Assembly (NCBI GenBank): GCA_016844625.1
Contig: JAERMN010000128.1
Span: 1-11,938, forward strand
Direction: 5' to 3'
Length of the DNA: 11,938 nucleotides
Source: Deltaproteobacteria bacterium
GTDB lineage: Bacteria; Desulfobacterota; Binatia; UBA9968
Part shown: piece after piece, positions 6,392-11,938 of the stretch
How positions within the stretch are numbered: position 1 is the first letter of the stretch
Layout: the number at the start of each line of letters is the position of its first letter
The notes under the pieces: generated by a model
Database searches by the model: none
What the model was told of the DNA's origin: nothing
What the model saw: the letters and a program-made list of their open reading frames with translations, nothing else
Made by a program: the position numbers and the translations under genes

Positions 6392-7216
6392 TTACGGCTG
6401 GCTTGCCGTTACGGTCTCGATGAAGCTTCGTAGACGTTGAAAGTAAGCATCGCCACCGACGATGTAAGTGTCATTGTGGCCGGCGCCGTGGATCGCATAG
6501 AAATCCTTCGGCCCGGTCGCCGCAGCGAATACCCGCTTGCCATGCTCGTAGGGAATCACCTCGTCGCGGTCGCCGTGCAAAACTAAGAGCGGGACTTTAA
6601 TCTTGACGATCTTTTCAAGATTGTCGTAGCGAGTTTGCAGCAACGGACCGATCGGCATCAGCGGGAAAACACTCTTTGCCATTTCTCGGATCGAAACGAA
6701 GGGAGATTCCAAGATCAAGCCGCGGCTGTCGAACCGGCTGGCCATTTCGGTGGCAATCGCCGCGCCCAACGAGCGACCGAAGAGGATCAAATTCTGAGCT
6801 TCAATGCCGAGCTGCTTTCTGACAAATTGAAGAGCAGCCACGCCATCCTGATAGGTACCCGCCTCAGAGACGCTGCCCTCGCTGCGGCCGTAACCGCGGT
6901 AATCGAAAATAAAAATATTGACCTTTACCTTGTCGCGCAGCAACTTGATGTTCTCCACTCGGTGGCTGATGTTGCCGGCATTGCCGTGAAACCACACGAG
7001 CGTAACGCGGGCTTCCTGGTGTGGAATGAACCAGCCGTTGAGACGGACGCCATCGGCAGTGGTGAAGAAAAGATCTTGGAATTCCAAGCCAACCTGACCC
7101 GGCGTATGGATAATCTCGGCGCTTGGATGGAATATTAATTTGTCTTCAGGTCGGCAGCCCATGACAAAGAAAGCTAACAGAAGAAACCGCGGAACCAAAA
7201 GTTGATTGAATTGCAC
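6392..7216 (-). CDS. lipoprotein alpha/beta hydrolase (BEM46/ABHD13-17-like)
   Basis: Numbered from the GTG at 7216, this 274-residue protein starts with a short hydrophobic signal ending in VMGC, a lipobox placing the lipidated cysteine at C21. It is therefore likely anchored to a membrane on the periplasmic side. The hydrolase fold shows WFHGNAGN (oxyanion region, 75-82), DYRGYGRSEG, the nucleophile elbow GRSLG with S149, GDRDEVIP with D218, and GAGHND with H247, giving a complete Ser-Asp-His triad. This pattern is typical of the BEM46/ABHD13/ABHD17 group of esterases or thioesterases; the substrate is unknown. A GGAGG (7231-7227) lies 10 nt before GTG 7216 and 4 nt before TTG 7222, so either could be the start. 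The frame stays open upstream to 7444, but only because it overlaps the neighbouring gene. It follows the LeuA-domain gene by about 70 bp, probably as one transcript. Confidence 0.88.
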   Translation of the reverse strand: MQFNQLLVPRFLLLAFFVMGCRPEDKLIFHPSAEIIHTPGQVGLEFQDLFFTTADGVRLNGWFIPHQEARVTLVWFHGNAGNISHRVENIKLLRDKVKVNIFIFDYRGYGRSEGSVSEAGTYQDGVAALQFVRKQLGIEAQNLILFGRSLGAAIATEMASRFDSRGLILESPFVSIREMAKSVFPLMPIGPLLQTRYDNLEKIVKIKVPLLVLHGDRDEVIPYEHGKRVFAAATGPKDFYAIHGAGHNDTYIVGGDAYFQRLRSFIETVTASQP

Positions 7217-7287
7217 CGACAAACAGCCTCCGCCAATTCGCGCCAAGCCGGCGGGCTGAAACTGACCGGCGCGTTGCCCCGTCGTCG

Positions 7288-7803
7288 CTAATGTTTGTGT
7301 TCGCCGCGGAGCTTCCATTCCATGCCGTCGATAATGCATTCGACGCTGGCCTGAAGTATGTCGGCGGCAACTCCCACGGTGCCCCACCGCTCGCTGTCGT
7401 CCGAGAAGATCGCTAAAACTCGCACCAGCGCGCCGGCGCCGCATGCTTCATCTTCTTGGCCGACACCGTGCATTAGGCGGACATCGAATTCCTCCAGGCG
7501 AACCTCCGAGAGTTGGGGATAATGTTTTTCGAGGATCTTGCGCATAGCGCTATCGACGGCATGGACGGGGCCGCGGCCAGTGGCGGCGACCAATTCCTCA
7601 TCGCCGAAGATTTCAATTAAGACGGTTGCCTCGGTTTTCGCCTGCAGCAGCTCGGGTGCCTGAAAGTCGACTTGATCGTCGATCTTGCAGCGCAGCACGC
7701 GGAAGGGTTTCAAGTAATCGTCACGCCGGCGAATCGACATCAGCTCGAAGGACGCCCAAGCTCCATCGAGGCGAAAAAAATCTTCTTTTAGGTCTCTTGC
7801 CAT
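7288..7803 (-). CDS. stand-alone LeuA/CimA-type allosteric (dimerisation) domain protein
   Basis: The 171-residue protein matches the C-terminal regulatory domain of 2-isopropylmalate and citramalate synthases, the part that binds leucine or isoleucine. The order of motifs is the same: GAWASFEL (14-21) like the domain's lead-in, TEATV (57-61), GRGPVHAVDSAMRK (76-89), YPQLSEVRLEEFDVRL, then ALVRVL and RWGTVGVAADILQAS (139-153), ending in IDGMEWKL. The catalytic TIM barrel is wholly absent. A GGAGG 5 nt before the ATG and a TATAAT at 7844-7839 show that it is an independent gene rather than a broken fragment, and the DNA upstream encodes no barrel remnant. It might sense a branched-chain amino acid, or pair with a separate synthase. 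Both ideas are inference; the domain assignment is firm. Confidence 0.87.
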   Translation of the reverse strand: MARDLKEDFFRLDGAWASFELMSIRRRDDYLKPFRVLRCKIDDQVDFQAPELLQAKTEATVLIEIFGDEELVAATGRGPVHAVDSAMRKILEKHYPQLSEVRLEEFDVRLMHGVGQEDEACGAGALVRVLAIFSDDSERWGTVGVAADILQASVECIIDGMEWKLRGEHKH

Positions 7804-7838
7804 GGCTTCCTCCAGTCCACTTGCACAAAGTGCTCGCC

Positions 7839-7867
7839 ATTATATCGCCGATGGTGAAAATCGCCAG
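7839..7867 (-). promoter_or_regulatory. promoter of the LeuA-domain gene (perfect -10)
   Basis: On the minus strand the sequence reads TATAAT (7844-7839), a perfect -10 box. A weak -35, CTGGCG (7867-7862), lies 17 bp upstream. From the -10 to the ATG there are 35 nt, with GGAGG at 7813-7809, so the transcript should have a normal leader. This contrasts with the leaderless layout of several plus-strand genes. Confidence 0.5.
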
Positions 7868-7921
7868 CTTTAGTTGCTTTAGGCGGCAAATAGAAATCCT
7901 GTTGGCAACTGCAAACTTGTC

Positions 7922-7950
7922 TTTCCACGAAATCGTAAAATTGGTATCAT
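7922..7950 (+). promoter_or_regulatory. candidate promoter of the hypothetical-mltG-moxR gene block
   Basis: TTTCCA (7922-7927) and TATCAT (7945-7950) are 17 bp apart and match sigma70 boxes at 4 and 5 of 6 positions. The ATG at 7963 lies 12 nt beyond, so any leader would be only a few bases long and no Shine-Dalgarno site would fit in it. The site lies in the divergent spacer shared with the LeuA-domain gene. Confidence 0.35.
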
Positions 7951-7962
7951 CGTTGCTGAGTT

Positions 7963-8532
7963 ATGGACAACAAAGCAGCGGACAACCAATTGCGCGGCTT
8001 TTTTCACGATTCGGTGCACCAGAGCTTTTGGCAGCTGGGCATTCACGACGCGACGATTGCCGGTTACGTCGCCGATGTCTTGACCGAGTTTGCGCGGTCC
8101 GAAAATCTCTACAGGATCCGCGCCCGCAACGGCCGCAAAGTCGATAGTGTCGTGGAAATGCTCAGTCAGCAAGCGCCGGCGTTGAATGACGAGGCCGATC
8201 TCCTGAAGGAACGCTCGCGGCGAAAGTATCTCGGCGATTATGCGCTATTCATGAGCGGCATCTTCCGCCAGTACGTCGAGGGCAAAGGCTCGCTCGACTA
8301 TTATCTGCAGGAAGGTAGCCGCTCTTACTGGACGGTTTCCGAGCTCGATTTGTCGCTTTATCGCACCGGTTATATTCTGTATCAGGAGCTGTCGAGTAAA
8401 TTCGAATACTATTCCGGCGCGCTGGATTACGTACGCAAGGCTTGTTTTGCCGCGGCGCCGGGGGAGGATCCCTTTGCCGGGTTCTTGCGCCAAATCCAAG
8501 GCTGGATCAAGGTCAACTTGACGGAAAATTAA
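7963..8532 (+). CDS. hypothetical protein upstream of mltG
   Basis: I do not recognise this 189-residue protein. It has no signal peptide and no membrane segment, so it is probably cytoplasmic. It is mainly helical by composition. Its most distinctive stretch runs from about 88 to 165, with a YALFMSGIFRQYVEGKG block, a DYYLQEGSRSYWTVSEL block and a KFEYYSGALDYVRKACF block, all rich in aromatic residues. Normal composition, a long clean frame and position 32 bp before mltG argue that it is real. No catalytic motif stands out, so it may be a structural or regulatory protein. The ATG is the first reasonable start and has only a weak GAG upstream. Confidence 0.75.
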   Translation: MDNKAADNQLRGFFHDSVHQSFWQLGIHDATIAGYVADVLTEFARSENLYRIRARNGRKVDSVVEMLSQQAPALNDEADLLKERSRRKYLGDYALFMSGIFRQYVEGKGSLDYYLQEGSRSYWTVSELDLSLYRTGYILYQELSSKFEYYSGALDYVRKACFAAAPGEDPFAGFLRQIQGWIKVNLTEN

Positions 8533-8564
8533 TTGACGGCAGATTCAGCGATTCGACTGCCGCT

Positions 8565-9617
8565 ATGACCGCCCAACCGCCAATCGTGAGAGCTTTACTC
8601 GCCTGTTTTGCCATTGCTGCTATCGTCGCTCTGCTCGGCGCCGGCCTGATGTTGTACAACGTTCATTATTCGATTGCCGCCATCGGGCCGGCGCCGGCTG
8701 AAGTGCGCGTCGAGCAGGGCGACTCATTGGCCACCGTGGCGCGTAAACTGCGCGAGCAGAAGGTCATTTCCAACGGCTTATTCTTTTCACTTTGGGCGCG
8801 GTTTAGCGGCGCGCAAAAGCGCATTCATCAGGGACTCTACCGTTTCGAAACCGGCATTTCACCGCGGGAAATTCTCGACCGTCTAGTCAATGGCAAAGGG
8901 ATTTTTTACAGCGTGACTATTCCCGAGGGTTTCACCATCAAAGAAATCGCCGCGCTGCTCGACAAGATGCAGATCGCCGACAAGGACAAATTTCTCCAGG
9001 AGTCAGTCAACCCGAGTTTGCTGGCGAGCTTCGGCTTGCAAGATAAAGGACTGGAGGGCTATCTGTTTCCCAGCACCTACCACTTTACACCGGCGACACC
9101 GGAAAAGGAGGTTATCGTCACGATGGCGGAGCAGTTTCGTAAAGTCTCCCAGCCGGTTTTGGTACAGCCCGGCGGCACGATGCAGTTGACGGCCCATGAG
9201 TTGCTGACCTTGGCCTCGATCATCGAGAAGGAAACTGGCATTCACGAAGAGCGCGCCTTAGTGTCGGCAGTCTTTCACAACCGGCTAAAACTACAAATGC
9301 CCCTGCAAAGCGACCCGACGGTCATCTACGGTCTCAAGGATTTTAACGGCAACTTAACCCGCAAGGATCTGCAGGGCGCCAGTCCCTACAATACCTACCG
9401 CATCGCCGCGCTGCCGCCGGGACCGATTTGTAATCCGAGCCTAGCGTCGATTAAAGCGGCGCTCTATCCAGCCGATGTGTCGTATCTTTACTTCGTGTCG
9501 AAAAACGACGGCACTCACTTGTTTTCCGAAACCATCGAAGCGCATAACCAAGCGGTCAAAACGTTTCAGCCGCGGCTACCGGCCCACACTCCGAAGAAAG
9601 TCGCCGCGAGACGCTAA
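8565..9617 (+). CDS. mltG: endolytic peptidoglycan transglycosylase MltG (YceG family)
   Basis: MltG cuts nascent glycan strands near the inner membrane and so sets their length. The 350-residue protein has a single N-terminal membrane segment (about 8-31), a LysM-like region (about 46-110; VEQGDSLATVARKL), and the catalytic domain with LEGYLFPSTY (163-172) and LASIIEKET (216-224), where E221 matches the catalytic glutamate of the E. coli enzyme. SDPTVIYG (249-256), the SPYNTY block and LPPGPICNPS complete the family signature. Length is normal. The frame is open back to 8442, but those extra residues overlap the preceding gene and precede the membrane segment, so ATG 8565 is chosen, although no clear ribosome site is visible. 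It is likely co-transcribed with the hypothetical gene 32 bp upstream. Confidence 0.96.
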   Translation: MTAQPPIVRALLACFAIAAIVALLGAGLMLYNVHYSIAAIGPAPAEVRVEQGDSLATVARKLREQKVISNGLFFSLWARFSGAQKRIHQGLYRFETGISPREILDRLVNGKGIFYSVTIPEGFTIKEIAALLDKMQIADKDKFLQESVNPSLLASFGLQDKGLEGYLFPSTYHFTPATPEKEVIVTMAEQFRKVSQPVLVQPGGTMQLTAHELLTLASIIEKETGIHEERALVSAVFHNRLKLQMPLQSDPTVIYGLKDFNGNLTRKDLQGASPYNTYRIAALPPGPICNPSLASIKAALYPADVSYLYFVSKNDGTHLFSETIEAHNQAVKTFQPRLPAHTPKKVAARR

Positions 9618-9627
9618 CGACCTCGCA

Positions 9628-9656
9628 TTTAAGCCGCTTAGCCGAAGTGTTATAGT
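9628..9656 (+). promoter_or_regulatory. candidate internal leaderless promoter before the Q-rich membrane protein
   Basis: TATAGT (9651-9656) matches the -10 consensus at five of six positions and ends 8 nt before ATG 9665, the same geometry as at 1241 and 2582. The -35 region (TTTAAG, 9628-9633) is weak. No Shine-Dalgarno site precedes the ATG. The 47-bp gap after mltG also allows simple read-through. Confidence 0.35.
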
Positions 9657-9664
9657 TGTCATCA

Positions 9665-11059
9665 ATGGTGCTGTCGTCCGATCTTGAAGCGCAGGCCCGA
9701 CCGGAAAGTTTAGTTCGTCGATTGACGGCTCAACTCGGTCGCCATGCGCTGTGGGATTCGTTGCTAATTTTCGTCCCGCCGGTAATGGCATTACTTGCGG
9801 CAGTTTTCTTTTTTGCCGACGCAGCCTGGGTCACTCTAAGCGTCGCGATTGCAATAGCAATTTTCGCGGTTGGTTTTGCTGTCTTGGCGGTGACGCTCCG
9901 CTATCGGCCACTTATCCCTAAACTCGCTCTAGCCGCGCGCATGATCGACGAGCGCGCTGGGGCGAAAGATCATTTTCTTACCTTGGCGACCGTCGATCCG
10001 GCACGATGTCCGGCATCATTGCTTTGGCGGTTACGCCAAGAAACCGACGAGTTCGCCGGCCGGGTCGAGCTCAAACACGACTTTCCTTACCAACCGAAAC
10101 GGTCGGCATTCTGGTCCATGGGCGCTTCGCTGCTCGCGGCGCTGCTAGTTTATCTTCTCTTGCCTGTTGTCAAGCCCATGCTGAATCCGCCCTCTGCGCA
10201 GCAACAGTTACGCGACTTGGCGGAAAAAATGGCGCAAGCGCCGCGCTTGAAAGAATTATCCGAGCAGCTCAAAGCACTGGCGGCCAAGCTCGACGACCCC
10301 AAACTCAAACCGGAAGAAAAACAAGCGGCGGTTCAAGAGTTAGAGAAAAAAATTGCCGAGCAGCAAAAGCAAGAACCAGAAAAAAACAATCGAGATATGC
10401 TCGCACAGGCTGCGAATACGCTCAAAGGCAGCGAGCAACAGCAGTCGGCGAGCGGCCAAGATCAACAAAAAGACCAACAGAAAGGTGGCGGCAATCTGCA
10501 GGCCAATTTGCCGCAAGAAAGTGGCCAGGGCGAAGGCAAGCAGAGCCAAGGCGAGAGCGGTGAAAGCACGGGCGAGAAGAGCGCGCAGTTGAGCAAGGAC
10601 ATGCAGCAAGGCAAGTCGGCGCAGGGTAATCCGAAGGAGCCCGGCCAAGACAAGAATCAACAGCACCAGGGCGACGCTAAGGGCAATCAGCCCGACCCCA
10701 ATCAGCCGAGTAAAGAACAGAACCAGAATAAGTTGGACAAAAACCAAGGCGGTTCCAAAGAAGGGGCCGGTAAGAACCAAGCGTCCGAAGAGCCGCCGCA
10801 AGGGGCGCCGCCGGCGGAGCGATTTTATCAAGCCGGCGAGGGTAAGGATGGCATCAAGAACGCGCGCTATGTGACGGTGCAGCTGCCTGAAGATGTGCCG
10901 GCCGACTCGAAAGGCGAAGGCCGCATGACAAAAGCATCGAAAGGCGGCCGGTTGCGGCTGCCACCGCCGGTGAGCAATACGCCACTGCCAGCGCAAGTTC
11001 CTAATGCGCCGACGGAGAAGCAGCAAATGCCGATCGAATACCGCGGCATCATTAGATAA
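9665..11059 (+). CDS. three-TM protein with long Q/G/K-rich tail, DUF4175-like, MoxR-associated
   Basis: The 464-residue protein begins with two close membrane segments (about 33-53 and 57-79) and a conserved block resembling LARxIDERxGxKD (90-110). A third segment follows at about 151-170, then a charged coiled coil (about 178-240), a low-complexity region of glutamine, glycine, lysine, serine and glutamate (about 240-380), and a better-ordered tail (about 385-464) ending in EKQQMPIEYRGIIR. With the positive-inside rule and three helices, the tail should lie on the periplasmic side. The membrane part resembles DUF4175-like proteins that sit next to MoxR/Bat genes. I know no demonstrated function; a link to envelope stress or chaperoning is inferred from moxR 110 bp downstream. 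TTG 9656 is an alternative start, but ATG 9665 is preferred. The repetitive tail also creates a spurious 257-codon antisense frame. Confidence 0.82.
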   Translation: MVLSSDLEAQARPESLVRRLTAQLGRHALWDSLLIFVPPVMALLAAVFFFADAAWVTLSVAIAIAIFAVGFAVLAVTLRYRPLIPKLALAARMIDERAGAKDHFLTLATVDPARCPASLLWRLRQETDEFAGRVELKHDFPYQPKRSAFWSMGASLLAALLVYLLLPVVKPMLNPPSAQQQLRDLAEKMAQAPRLKELSEQLKALAAKLDDPKLKPEEKQAAVQELEKKIAEQQKQEPEKNNRDMLAQAANTLKGSEQQQSASGQDQQKDQQKGGGNLQANLPQESGQGEGKQSQGESGESTGEKSAQLSKDMQQGKSAQGNPKEPGQDKNQQHQGDAKGNQPDPNQPSKEQNQNKLDKNQGGSKEGAGKNQASEEPPQGAPPAERFYQAGEGKDGIKNARYVTVQLPEDVPADSKGEGRMTKASKGGRLRLPPPVSNTPLPAQVPNAPTEKQQMPIEYRGIIR

Positions 11060-11074
11060 ACGAAACCACTTCGC

Positions 11075-11096
11075 GGCCGGGGTATTGGCCCCGGCC
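11075..11096 (+). other. GC-rich hairpin 1 between the membrane protein and moxR
   Basis: GGCCGGGG (11075-11082) pairs perfectly with CCCCGGCC (11089-11096) over a 6-nt loop, starting 15 bases after the stop codon. It is very stable but has no following T-run. It could act as an mRNA processing or stabilising site, or as a Rho-assisted terminator. Confidence 0.6.
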
Positions 11097-11109
11097 CAAG
11101 TAAGATAGC

Positions 11110-11135
11110 CCAAAGGGGATGCTCGCCCCCTTTGG
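11110..11135 (+). other. GC-rich hairpin 2 just upstream of moxR
   Basis: CCAAAGGGG (11110-11118) pairs with CCCCTTTGG (11127-11135) over an 8-nt loop. It lies 13 nt downstream of hairpin 1 and about 25 nt before the moxR ribosome site. The GGGGATGCTCGCCCCC form looks like a dispersed intergenic hairpin repeat. It may tune moxR expression relative to the upstream genes. Confidence 0.6.
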
Positions 11136-11168
11136 AAACCCCATTAAATGATCGAGAAAGGGAGCATG

Positions 11169-11938
11169 ATGGAGCCGGAGCTATTTCAACAGACTTTCAG
11201 ACGACTCGAAGCCGAAGTGCAAAAAGTCATCGTCGGCCACGATGATGTGATTCGTAAAGTGCTGATCGCATTTTTTGCCGGCGGCCATATTTTGTTAGAG
11301 GGCGTGCCCGGGTTGGGCAAAACTCTGCTCGTCAAGTCTTTGAGCCATGCGCTTGGCATGAGCTTTAAGCGGATTCAGTTCACGCCGGACTTGATGCCGT
11401 CGGATATTGTCGGCACGGAAGTGCTGACTGACAGCAACGGCCGGCGCGAGTTTCAATTTAAGCAAGGGCCAATCTTCGCTCATGTAGTGCTTGCCGATGA
11501 GATCAACCGGGCGACACCGAAGACTCAATCCGCGGTGCTCGAAGCGATGGAAGAGAAGCAAGTAACCGTGTTCGGTGAATCGCATATCCTCGAATCGCCG
11601 TTTATCGTACTTGCCACGCAAAATCCGATCGAGCTCGAAGGCACCTACCCGTTGCCCGAAGCTCAGCTCGACAGATTTTTCTTCAAGCTCTTGGTCGCGC
11701 CGCCGGCGCCGGAAGAGCTGCGGGAAATTCTCAAACGCACCACCGGCACCGAGATCGGCGCGTGCGCCAAAGTATTACCTGACGACGACGGCAAGTTGGT
11801 GAACGCGATGAAACAGCTTTTGCGCCAGGTGATGATCGCGCCACCGATCGAAGATTATGTTGTCCGGCTGGTGCACGCGACCCACGCGAACGGTCAGAAC
11901 GGCGGCGCGGCGAACGCGTCGGTTAAGCAATTCATCCG
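11169..11938 (+). CDS. moxR: MoxR-family AAA+ ATPase (3' partial)
   Basis: MoxR ATPases are chaperone-like motors that, with partner proteins often encoded next to them, help assemble or activate envelope and metal-containing complexes. The visible 256 residues contain Walker A GVPGLGKT (45-52), Walker B VVLADE (106-111), the MoxR block INRATPKTQSAVLEAMEE, sensor 1 in ATQNP (N152), and the LPEAQLDRF segment with R169. The C-terminal lid domain is cut by the window edge after the KQFI stretch. AGGGAG (11159-11164) lies 4 nt before ATG 11169. ATG 11166 and ATG 11148 are in frame as well, but the first is too close to that site and the second lacks one. The upstream membrane protein with a Q-rich tail is a likely functional partner. 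Genes such as a DUF58 protein may follow outside the window. Confidence 0.96.
   Translation, partial: MEPELFQQTFRRLEAEVQKVIVGHDDVIRKVLIAFFAGGHILLEGVPGLGKTLLVKSLSHALGMSFKRIQFTPDLMPSDIVGTEVLTDSNGRREFQFKQGPIFAHVVLADEINRATPKTQSAVLEAMEEKQVTVFGESHILESPFIVLATQNPIELEGTYPLPEAQLDRFFFKLLVAPPAPEELREILKRTTGTEIGACAKVLPDDDGKLVNAMKQLLRQVMIAPPIEDYVVRLVHATHANGQNGGAANASVKQFI

Noticed and set aside
6635..7138. 167-codon plus-strand open frame
   Set aside because: It is the shadow of the hydrolase gene, whose catalytic triad and lipobox make the minus strand the true coding strand.
7217..7444. longer N-terminus of the lipoprotein hydrolase
   Set aside because: The extra 76 residues are the neighbouring LeuA-domain gene read in another frame, and they would bury the signal peptide and lipobox.
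8442..8564. longer N-terminus of MltG
   Set aside because: It overlaps the upstream gene and adds unstructured sequence before the membrane anchor; the ATG at 8565 gives the normal family length.
10340..11113. 257-codon minus-strand open frame with apparent hydrophobic segments
   Set aside because: It is antisense to the Q/K/E-rich tail. Glutamine and lysine codons read backwards give leucine- and phenylalanine-rich sequence, so the hydrophobicity is an artefact. No start signal or domain.

Overview
The window looks like chromosomal DNA of a moderately GC-rich bacterium with a Gram-negative type of envelope. It carries cleavable signal peptides, a lipoprotein hydrolase, an MltG murein terminase and a MoxR-associated membrane protein. 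Short REP/dRS3-like hairpin repeats in the spacers and a stand-alone LeuA/CimA regulatory domain would suit an uncultured soil or sediment lineage near the old deltaproteobacteria. That placement is inference only. I see no phage, insertion sequence, CRISPR array, tRNA or rRNA.

Layout: (1) 1-651, a 4'-phosphopantetheinyl transferase cut by the left edge. (2) 652-1217, a gene-free spacer with REP-like debris. (3) 1218-3401, two paralogous exported proteins, each an N-terminal membrane or export signal, a coiled coil and a C-terminal domain with a His...Asp...His-x-His pattern like LAS-type zinc peptidases. Both sit behind nearly the same promoter (TTGACC, 17 bp, TA[G/C]ACT) only 7-9 nt from the ATG. 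(4) 3447-4142, a NUDT19-like Nudix hydrolase, then a spacer packed with hairpin repeats. (5) 4616-6343, a short-form alpha-glucan phosphorylase. (6) On the minus strand, 7803 down to 6392, a free-standing LeuA/CimA regulatory domain followed by a lipoprotein alpha/beta hydrolase. (7) On the plus strand from 7963, a conserved-looking hypothetical gene, mltG, a three-TM protein with a long Q/G/K-rich tail, and a MoxR AAA+ ATPase that runs off the right edge.

How the genes may work together: the right third (mltG, Q-rich membrane protein, moxR) has the shape of a cell-envelope block. The membrane protein directly upstream of moxR resembles DUF4175-like partners found in MoxR/Bat-type operons. 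The paralogous exported proteins would also act in the envelope if they are peptidases. The metabolic genes (PPTase, Nudix, glucan phosphorylase, LeuA-domain protein) show no shared pathway here.

The most interesting points are the duplicated coiled-coil/LAS-like protein pair with its conserved, apparently leaderless promoter, and the LeuA-type allosteric domain encoded without any catalytic barrel. No complete new multi-gene system is visible.
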